From Linnemannia hyalina (Eukaryota; Mortierellomycota; Mortierellomycetes; Mortierellales; Mortierellaceae): a DNA stretch of 64,000 nucleotides. The position numbers were made by a program, and so were the translations under genes. The notes under the pieces were generated by a model. It was not told the DNA's origin, searched no databases, and saw only the letters and a list, made by a program, of their open reading frames with translations. This document shows, in pieces, positions 35,221 through 44,123 of the stretch. Each line of letters begins with the position of its first letter. Position 1 is the first letter of the stretch. The stretch lies in the NCBI GenBank assembly GCA_019671135.1, contig JAHRHY010000016.1, forward strand, positions 310,001-374,000, read 5' to 3'.

Positions 35221-36425
35221 ATGGGAGTTCCCTTGCTGTGGCCTCACATACGGCAGGAGGGTCATGAGGCAACTCTGCTTTGGCAGTTTCCTCAAGGCCC
35301 TTTACCCCCTGATGCCCTTTATCGTGTCGACCTCCTTGCCTCCTTCTTTCCTTCCATCCGACGAATTTTCTCTTCCAGCACTCACGACTACCTTACCTCC
35401 AACGTCATCTTCGAGCGACATCTGGTCTCCAGTCGTATCCCCAAGGCATCCTCGGTGCTTTATATTGACGGTCCATCCCCTGAGGAGAAGCGAGAGACAC
35501 GGCAACTCAGGGAGGAGAAGCGCATTATTGCATTGCAAAAAGCCCACATCTGGCTCTGCAACATGGAGACCCGAGTTGGTGGTCGGAGGAGGGTCAGGAA
35601 ACGTGACTTCACCAAACTCGACAAGCTCATCAGAGCCGCCTTTTATTGGACTCCGGATGCCCGCGCCTCCTTGGCCATTTACCTTCGCGTGCAAGGATGG
35701 ACGGTTGTCGAGTGTCCTTCTGAGGCAGACATTGCAATCGCTATCGACTCTCAACCCCAGGATATTGTAGTATCGGGAGACAGCGATATGCTCATCTATG
35801 CCACCGTTCATACCATATGGAGACCTATTTCGCGAGGCAAATACCTGGTGTACGATCTTCCAAATGTGCTGAGTTATCTGGGCATCTCAAGACTGGCATT
35901 GACGGTTCTAGGCATCGTTTGCAAGAACGACTACACGTCCAACTTGACTCGAATGGGGTTATCGACCAACATCAAGATTCTCAAATCCCTAGAGGAGATG
36001 AAAGGTAAAGCTCAATTGCCTTGTATGTTTTTTTTTGAAGATATACGCTAATGGGGGTTTTCTGATTCAATAGCTTTTGCTTGACCTCAGTACCTTGCTA
36101 ACAACGCTTCTGTCCATTTGTCTTTTACTATGATAGATCCAGCAGCTGGAGTAGAGCCAGTCACCGAAGCAAATGTCGAGACAATGGTCAAGCGGTACTT
36201 GGCTCATCCGGAAGTAGTCAGGAGGAACCCTGCCGCGACTCACTTCGAGGCAGCGGTGAGGGTTTTTGCTGGCCGGCAGTTCAAGGTCGCGGTTGCTACA
36301 ACACCATCACAGCCATCTGACCATACAAGCTCAACCAACTGCTCGACCCAAAAGTCTTCCGATCTAGCAGCGTTGCTTGAAAGGCTGCGTGTTCTTCGCC
36401 AGCGATTAAACGAGAACAAGAAAAG

Positions 36426-36517
36426 ATAAGGAGTTGTTCCAACGGCGATAACTTAACTGTAATTAAATGAATGAATTGTATTCTAACCTTTGTTTTTCTT
36501 CTGTGATTCTTTTGTAG
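36426..36517 (+). other. Intron with mutated 5' splice site (ATAAGG)
   Basis: The 92-nt segment has a branch-like TTCTAACC, a pyrimidine tract and the acceptor TTTTGTAG. Phase 2 at 36425 matches phase 2 required at 36518, giving a continuous protein across the junction. Only the first base differs from a perfect GTAAGG donor. Unspliced, the frame meets TAA at 36427-36429. It lacks the ATATCCTT donor of U12 introns. Confidence 0.7.
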
Positions 36518-37145
36518 TCTCGTTGCCGATCAACTGGTGCAACAGACGGATGTATTTAACCGGTACGCCACCGTGGACCGTCCGCCAGATCAGCGGCCTC
36601 CTCCTCATTCATCAGGGAGAAGATACAAGCACCGCCAACGATATGCTATCAAGACCCGCTCTCAGGTTGTGAAGCATGAGCCACCAGAAGCCATGAAACA
36701 GAACCAATGGAAACCATACAAGTCGGCCCCTGATTCTCCGTTGGAACCGCAGTCAGCCGTCTCTTCATCGAAACCCAAGTCACCGAAACGTCTGCCGTCT
36801 GCGGAGGGTATGGACAAGAAGGATCTGGTTAATGCCATGGCAAGGGACCACCCCATGCGAACACTTGACATTGGCACCGTCAATGCCAACGCAACCAGAG
36901 GCCTGAACAGGGAATTTGGTCCAGAAGGCTCGTCTGTTTATCTTCCGAGGGTCAAGATCGCCCTTCGAGATATTGCCCATCAGTCGTCTCATGTCAAGCG
37001 GGTTTGCCAGAGGGCTATTGGCTTGTATCTGGAGCGCCTTGCACTCTCCATAAACGAGTCAGTGGTGCCAGCGGTGCCAGCGGTGCCAGTGGTGCCAGCG
37101 TTGCCAATGGTCATGGATGTGGTGGGGACCATCGAGTCCGTCCAG

Positions 37146-37205
37146 CCCCTTCAACAGCAACCCCTTCAACAGCAACCCCTTCAACAGCAGCCCCTTCAGA
37201 AGCAG
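37146..37205 (+). repeat. 15-bp minisatellite encoding (PLQQQ)3-PLQKQ
   Basis: Four consecutive 15-bp units (CCCCTTCAACAGCAA and variants) in frame within the linker between the FEN1-like and Fanzor domains. Just upstream, 9-bp units GTGCCAGCG encode VPA/VPV repeats (about 37063-37106). The linker is therefore fast-evolving and probably disordered. Confidence 0.85.
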
Positions 37206-39580
37206 GCGAGTAAGCTTCATGCTGAAGATCGCTTAATTCTCGATAAGCTATGCCCAAAGTTCACCGCCAAGGACATTGCTGACGGCAGAAACATCAACGA
37301 CGGCACAACAGAGGATCTCACCAAGCCCGATGATTCAGAGCACGATGAAACATTGGACAAAAAGAACGAACCCCTCCAGTTCTTGATGTGTCTGTTGAAT
37401 GCCGTGTACTCTGGCAAACTGCCTAAAAGGCAGAAGGGGAAGGAAAAGGGGGGTGCACCCTCAATTGACAGTCCAAGCGCAGTCTGCACCTTTATCGAAC
37501 GAGCCCGGGATTTTCTGCCAGCAATCACGAAGGACGGGGACGGGTTAGAAAGGGACTTTGCGGGTTCGAGCTTTTTACGATCAACCGCCTTGCAACTGTC
37601 GGTTGAGCTGAAGAAGCACTACAGGAATGGTTCGACGGACCTTTGCGAAAAGGTAAAGATCGTTTGAATGCGAAAAAAATTACTATTGAATCCTTTGTTT
37701 AGACTTGGACGAACGCTGTTATTGACGCTCTTCCGTTTTTTCTATAAAAAAAGTTTGCCCTCCTCAAGACGAAGAAGCTCCTGCCACTCGAAGCAAGGGA
37801 TTGCGTCGATCCCGACATCACTGCATTTGAGAATTTCGTCCTTTTGAACAGGGTATGCGGCTGCCCCCGTTCATTAGTGCCGATGTCGTCTTTTGAAAAC
37901 AAGTTTATCACTGTCTCCGAGTTGGAACTTACAAGGATCTTTTGGCGGGATCCGATGTTAAAGACAGTGCTTCAATCCTACGCATGGCCCGACTTTCCAA
38001 GTATCGAATACGCCGACCAAGTGTCTCAGACTGATGTCGGAATGTGGCTCTCTAGAGCAGTACCCGGTTGCCTTATCACGAAGTTACTCACTGACATTGG
38101 GGGATACTCGGAGGTGGAACGGAAAAAGCTGCGGAACTACTCCCGGTCGACTCGCCTGATGCCTCTTGAAGATACAAGACGACACATACAACAAATCCGA
38201 CACGCTGACTTCCAGCCCACATCATACACGGACAAGGGCTATGTCCTCCATGGATCCATTCGGACTGATGGTTTCCGTCTCCAGCTCATCGCCTTCAAAA
38301 TGAACGAGCTGCATTCCGTCAAGTACCGACAGTTACCGGCGGATCGACTCCCGAATCGTCTCACTTCCACTGTTGCCGGCACGGACTACTTTCTGACGGA
38401 GATTCGGAACGTGGTGTCTACCCCGCAGGACGTTGTCGACCTCTGGGGATGTGATCCGAAAAGAATCAAGATTCTCGGTATCGACTTGGGACAGGCGTTT
38501 GTGGTGGGAGCAAGCGCTTTATTACCCTCTCGCAACAAGCACCTTGACGCGGAAGGAGGTCCAGAGGGAGCCCAGAAGGATCCATTGGTCAAGCAACCTA
38601 CGACAAAGTATTTCAACCTCGCAGTCAAGCAGAAAGCGGTGTATCAACCTACCCTCAAGCACCGGCGTTGGTTAGAGCAGAGAAAGGCACAGCCGCTCGA
38701 GGGGGGAGGATCCATCTGCCAGATTGAGACCAGTCTGCCCGCTCGCTTTGGTCCTGATGCGAGTATTGCCGAGTACACAACAAGGATGCAGGAGGTGGAG
38801 GCCCAGCTGGGTTCCTTTTATGGTAGTGTTGTCTTGAAGAAGCATCGGTGGAACGCCAGGAAGGCTCGCGACGAGGAGTACCGTCTGATTGCCAATCGTT
38901 TGCTCGAGATGGTTGGAGGATCATTGGGAGCCAAGAGAAAGGAGAGCAACAAGATCGTCATTGGAGTTGGCCTGGGGCAGTTCTCTTCCAGGATCAGGCT
39001 CTCGTCGCTGCACGAGTCTTTTGAGTCGTACTTTATTCAAAAAGTAAGTACGCTGAACTATTACTCTTAGTCTTCTGTTATCGTTGGGAAATGCAGCATG
39101 CGGAGACTAACTATGTTATATTTTGTTCTTTTTCTCTATTAGGCACGATCGCTTGGATACATTGTTGTCGGTGTAAACGAGTATTACACTTCAAAGAAGT
39201 GCCCAACTTGTGGAGGGTTCGTTGGCCAAGTGGATCTCCGGCGCCTGTACTGTTCAGAGTGCAAAAAGTACATGCATCGAGACGTGATGGCCGGTCACAA
39301 TATCTGTAATGTCATTCGTGGCCACCTCCTCAAGCAAGAGCGACCGCGCTACCTCCAGCCCAAGGACATTGATGGCAATTATCCCTGGGAAGAGAAACAG
39401 AGTTTCAGGCCCCACCCTGGGGGGTCTGGTGCTGGTGGGCACAAGGGCAAAGGGGTCAAACGAAAGGCGACTGACGAGGGAACGGATTCCAGTCAATTCA
39501 GGAGAGTATCAGTGTAGTTTTCTATTTAGATCATTTGTGTATAAGCAAATACATATGATCGAGTTTGGGTTCGGGAGAAC

Positions 39581-39659
39581 GCACGACTACTCACTTCGGT
39601 GACGTAGTTTGCGTTTGGCGTACGACTTGTCACTTCGGTGACGTAGTTGTTGCGCCCAT
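39581..39659 (+). ncRNA. Tandem UUCG-hairpin repeat, candidate Fanzor guide (omega) RNA region
   Basis: Two units with a 39-bp period start about 65 nt after the Fanzor stop. Each contains TCACTTCGGTGACGTAGTT. Unit 1 folds as ACTAC-TCAC / UUCG / GTGA-(C)-GTAGT, nine pairs with one bulged C and the very stable C(UUCG)G loop. Unit 2 folds as GTCAC / UUCG / GTGAC. TnpB and Fanzor guide RNAs come from the region next to the nuclease gene at the element end, so position fits; no transcript evidence is available and the guide boundary is unknown. Confidence 0.4.
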
Positions 39660-40010
39660 TGTCCTGGAACCATCGCGTGGGTTGGGGACAAGACCAAGAA
39701 ATGGCCCGTGGTTTCAATGTTTGGTACATCACTTTCCATCCATCGCAACAACCCGATCGCCAAAAAATCTCTAAAGTAGCCCAGAAGTTAAGGTAATGGT
39801 GGTGTCCTTGAAGGCAACATGCATGGCGTCGTATACGGATTTCGAGAATAGATGCGAGTAGGGTCCTCCTTGGACTTTGCGCGTGGGTCCTTGAGGGAAC
39901 GGAAATGAAATGCATGAAGTACCCCCCTCCATACGGCCTCATCTATCCTTGTATCCTCTTCTCGTCAGGATGAGCAGGGATCCATGTCGCTCCAGTGACG
40001 GTCAACTCCT

Positions 40011-40202
40011 TGGGTCCATGAGTGATCATAGGCTTAGCCGGGCGCTGGACTGCCACTCCATATGACCTCTCCAGAGACAGGGTTTAACATCCTGGCTTTG
40101 ATGGTGCTGTTGATCTCGATCTGTTGCAGTTGGTTGGTTGCTTGTGGGTCCATGAATGGTCATAGGCTTAGCCGGGCGCTGGACTGCCATTCCATATGAC
40201 CT
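40011..40202. repeat. Pair of 58-bp direct repeats
   Basis: Copies at about 40011-40069 and 40145-40202, 134 bp apart. Both contain TGGGTCCATGA, CATAGGCTTAGCCGGGCGCT and TCCATATGACCTC, and differ at only about four positions. Non-coding. They could be a duplicated piece of element end or a relic of a nested insertion. Confidence 0.75.
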
Positions 40203-40512
40203 CACCCAGCCTCTCGGCTGTGGTGGAGCTGCAATCGATGCTGTTCCTTGGGATGGCTATGGTGACCGGAAGCCTCCTGGCTGCGGCTGTTTTCACCGCT
40301 GGGTGACTGGGGCCACCACGTTGTATGGGTTAATAGCATCAAGGGAGTTGTATGGTTGTGTTTGTTATCATCGAGGTCACCAGCCATTACCTACAGCGCG
40401 TATCTATATTAGATATCCTACCGCGAACCAAGGCCACACCAGCCCTTCAACCAAGGCGGAACCAAGTCGCATCAAGGAAAGTCACCATTTGTTTTATTTA
40501 TGGACCCGTTGA

Positions 40513-43015
40513 ATGTCTAGAGAGGTATCAAAATTGCATTGGGTGTTTTACCGGCTCGGACAGGAGTTCACCAAAGAGAGTGATTGCTGGATTCTGGGAA
40601 GGCTGCTATTCGAGGATGCCTCTGCGAAAGTTGCGTCTTTGTCCTCCGCGAATCCCTCGTTACTGGCGAGGGGGCCGTGTTGGCACGCTTTAGTATGTTA
40701 GGTAGAACACATAGTCCAACAAGGCGCCTCTCAGCTGGGGAGGGGTTGTCTTTGATATGAAAAAGGCGCAGGACTACATGAGTTATTTGCATGGGTGTTA
40801 GTTGTGAGCACGAGCTGTGGCGTCCGATATTGTCTACTCCATTGCTAACATTGTTTAACGTGTTGTGCTCCCCCTTAGAGCCCGTTATCATTTTTTCCTG
40901 CGATGGCGAAGTTGGTGCATCCCTTCAAGGATGTTGAACATATCCCAAACGTTTTCTATTGGCTGAATACCAAGCCATTCCGATATGATGCTGGCGACTA
41001 TTTCAAGACCTTCTCAGACCTACACAGGCCTAACAAGACCATCCTGCACAACCATTGGGGCCGTGCTATAAAAATTCTTCTCGCCAGCAGCTCTCTCATA
41101 TTCCAACATAACGGGTCTAGGTTATTGACAATATGGAAAACCCCCTGGGAAAGGATTGTCAGAATTCTGGGCTAAACAGGAGCTGCTAGAGTCTGAACAG
41201 GACGACCTCAAGGCAACTGCGACTATGTTCCGCAAGAGATCATATTGATCAGTCCGACATCACTTTTCTCAAGCATTCCATGCCGTTGACAACCATATGA
41301 CATTCGCATGCGCTACATATCTATATTATCAGTGCTGCCATTGGCCAAACATTGACATTTCGTCCCATTTTAAAAAAAAATGGACACTATCTATGATAGC
41401 GGAAGTTCGAAGAGAAGGCGTCAGTCAGCGGTTCTTACGGGGAACTACGACGTAACTAGATTCGGAGAGAAGCAAGAGGAGAAGGCGGAGGAGGAGGAGG
41501 AGCCAGAGGAAGAGCAACTGGAGGAGGATGAGGATGATGAAGATGATGGCAAGTCTGAGGAGGATGAGGAAGAAGAGTACGATGACAACGAGGAGAAACA
41601 AGGAGAAACAAGGAGAAACAAGGAGATGATAGCGATGTGTCAAAGTTAAGTGCCTCCCACAGCTCAGAAGGGTCGGAGTACTTGGCAGGTGGAGCAAAAC
41701 GTCAGCCAGCCATGTCTCCGTCATTTGTTTATTATCTTGCTGGCAAACGGCAGCGCAAACCACCCCAAAGAACTTTGGACCCCATGGGTCAATGGAGTGG
41801 AGGACCTTGCTGGCATGGTTTAGGGCTTTTGAGAGGTGATTTGCCGCAAGGCCAAAAACCTAGAGCCGCTTGGGACTGTGGAGAAACTGTAAGCGTATTA
41901 ATTAAAGTTCATCCAATGGAAACAGCAATTTTTGAAATACACGGTTCTATTTTTTTTTTTTGGGAGGGATAGGGCCATAAACCACATCTATCTATCCGAG
42001 CCAAAAGAAACGTCAAGTAGCATTTATCACGCCATTGGGACTACACACTGGGCTTCTGTCACTTCAGTGAGCTTGAAAAGGCTTCTACTAGAGGATGCAA
42101 TCATGGACTTGTCATCCTACGCCATTGATCTGTCCCAAATGCGCTACTCCGATGCTCAGGACAGTATTCTGGACCGAATGTGGAATCGGGATGTGAAAAA
42201 GCTCCTAAACTCTTTGTTGGCAGAAGATTTTCTTTGGAAAGGAGCCGATTTTAATGAGCTTAAAATGGTTAAACACTTGTTCGACCCTTTCCTCAAAACA
42301 CGTATCTCCAACCTCAAGGTAATGTTGGATGATGGTAAGAATTTGAGGCAGTTAAGAATATGCCGAAAAAAAATGTGCCTGAGAGTTTTTCTGTATGCGT
42401 CGTATCAATAGGGATAGAATGTTTTTGCCATCAAAAGAAGGAAGGAAGAACGCCCTTGCAGAGGGTAGAGGAAGGCGACCAGATTTTTTTTTTTGCAATG
42501 CAATTTCCCTGATCTGAAATCCTTTGTTCTCGTTATGGAAGCCAAGAAGACTGGGCAGAAGAAGGTCCTACATATCGATTTGGAAAAGGTGGCGTTCCTG
42601 CTTAAAGATGCCATCGATGACATGGCCCGGCATCGAGTTGATGTTGCCAAGCTGAAGGTGTTTGGGATGGTCATGATCGGTAAGTAACAAGAATGTGATA
42701 TGTGCTAACAAATTGTAGTGATAAACTTGGTGTATAGCTTGTTACTCTTTTTTTTGTTTAGGGACGGGGGGAGTAATATACTCCATGCAGCCGGTGGCCG
42801 GAGGCATATACTTGATGAAGAACTATGCCTTAGTGTATGCCCCGCAGTTTCAGTTCGACCTCTGCGTTGTAGCAGGAGCCATCAATACCTTCCTGAACTT
42901 GCGTGAGGAGCTGGTCACCGCAATGGAGATCTTTCGAGCGTCGCGTCTGGATAAGCCCACAAATCTGACAATGCCGAGTTTCGGAACCCCAATCAGAGGA
43001 GATGATTATATTTGA
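40513..43015 (+). pseudogene. Decayed multi-exon gene with ExK nuclease-like C-terminal region
   Basis: Exon-like pieces in order: 40513-40692 (FYRLGQEFTKESDCW), donor GTATGT; 40879 onward after CTTAG (HPFKDVEHIPNVFYWLN); then frame changes, a TGA near 41113 and another near 41246; 41380 onward (Glu/Asp-rich after SSKRRRQSAVLTGNYD). A 10-bp repeat at 41597-41631 throws the frame, and sense resumes as DDSDVSKLSASHSSEG. After a GTAAGC donor come 41973-42318 (YLSEPKETSSS to RISNLK), an exon around 42495-42679 with PDLKSFVLVMEAKK, and 42762-43015 (TGGVIYSMQPVAGG to the stop). The last two introns look normal. The PD..E-A-K pattern resembles PD-(D/E)XK nucleases, but the family is not identified. 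Confidence 0.55.
41597..41631 (+). repeat. 10-bp tandem repeat causing a frame change
   Basis: About three copies of GAGAAACAAG. Since 10 is not a multiple of three, gain or loss of one copy shifts the frame, and coding sense indeed moves from one frame upstream to another downstream. Confidence 0.7.
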
Positions 43016-44123
43016 CCGAAGAATAACAGGGAATGAGAGCTACGACTCTTCATATGTATTGACGAGACAGTAACACAGAGAAACACACAGAGAAAAAAAC
43101 ATAGCAGCCAGGCTAGGAACCCGCTCCACGGTCAAAAACCATCGTGAAATGAAGACCAAGCGTGGATCCACGTTGAACACATGCAATAAAATCAGGAGAC
43201 AGTACAATAGTGCAGCCACGAAAGCTTAGCTAAAAGCCCGAATCCTAGGCAAGATGGAATGGAGAAATCGCGGCCAATGGCGTCGCTATCGCAGAAACAG
43301 TTCGGCGTGCCGCGGGGCTCCCCAAGCAGGACCCCCGATTGAGGCGAAGGATCTGCTTACGCTTGTCACATAATTTTCTATGAACTTGGATATTACTAAG
43401 GTCAAGGGTCTAGTTACGCAGGAGTAACATGGTGTTTTCTTTGCCACTATGTTTGATTACTATGAGAACGACTGTTCCGTCCGTTTGTAGGGGATGATAC
43501 TATGCTTTTGTGTACTTTTATTCCTTCTAGTTTCGTGAATATATGCAACGTTTTCGTTTTAGTTCGGCTATCCAGGCATATGCGCTGTTGTCATTGTATA
43601 ATCCATCCTTTTTTTTTAGCAGGGGGACCTCTCATGTGCGTCTTGCTTGATAGGTGGGCGAAGCAAAACACGAGCTAAATTATTTATCACTGATATACTT
43701 TCATGATTAACCCTTTTGGTCTCAAAATCTTTACACTGCCTCCTGCATGTGAGCCAAGTCCGATAGGTTTTTTTGTCAAGGCCACGGGCCACCTTTTCTT
43801 CCCCCCTCTTCAACTAACAGATTCGACATGATTTATGTTTGGCAAGACGGCCATGTATATCCAAGCGCTTTATCATCCTTTCTTTCCTTTACTTTATCTT
43901 CCTCGGTCATCCCCCCCCCTCCTCCTTTGTTTGTTGTCAAAGAGAGAAAGCAAGAAAAGGGGGAGAGAGACAGAGTGAGAGAGTACTCTTGGTTCTCGTG
44001 CGTTATTTCCTCCGCCGTTCACTCCAACTCCTTTTGTTTTCATTCACTACCAAAATAATTAAAAAAACACTTCGCCCATTGATCAAATCCAAAATTAGGG
44101 TGTCTCACACATGCATTCATTTA
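43016..44123. other. Intergenic, no gene seen
   Basis: Mixed sequence after the decayed gene. Nothing coding is supported. The right end contains the 3' flank of the kelch gene. Confidence 0.4.

Larger units (their letters stand above)
35221..39517 (+). pseudogene. FEN1/XPG-like nuclease fused to Fanzor (TnpB-like) RNA-guided nuclease; copy with two lesions
   Basis: Exons 35221-36004, 36137-36425, 36518-37652, 37754 (or 37703)-39043 and 39143-39517 would give about 1290 aa. Residues 1-262 are an XPG/FEN1 flap-nuclease core: MGVPLLWP start, acidic residues D37, D83 (YIDGPSPEEKRET), E168/D170 (PSEAD), D187/D189 (SGDSDMLIY) and D237 (CKNDYTSN). A linker with PLQQQ repeats follows. The C-terminal half is Fanzor: RuvC-I D980 (ILGIDLGQA), RuvC-II E1179 (VNEYYTSKKCPTC), zinc ribbon CPTC/CSEC and RuvC-III D1213 (MHRDVMAGHNI), all intact. 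Lesions: the intron at 36426-36517 starts ATAAGG, and a TAA lies at 37745-37747 unless a poorer acceptor at 37753 is used. Related Fanzors are RNA-guided DNA nucleases carried by transposons. If the ATAAGG intron is retained, only a 358-aa FEN1-like protein is made. Confidence 0.85.
39518..40512. other. Right flank of the Fanzor gene
   Basis: No protein gene is supported. The region carries the hairpin repeat (39581-39659), the flank repeat ATCGCGTGGGTTGGGGACAA (39672-39691) and a pair of direct repeats (40011-40069 and 40145-40202). It probably contains the right end of the mobile element. Confidence 0.5.

Noticed and set aside
36426..36517. U12-type AT-AC intron in the Fanzor gene
   Set aside because: The donor is ATAAGG, not ATATCCTT, and the acceptor is TAG. 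A mutated GT donor is the simpler explanation.
31317..40512. Terminal inverted repeats of the MULE element
   Set aside because: I searched both flanks by eye and found a direct repeat but no convincing inverted pair. A computed self-alignment would be needed.
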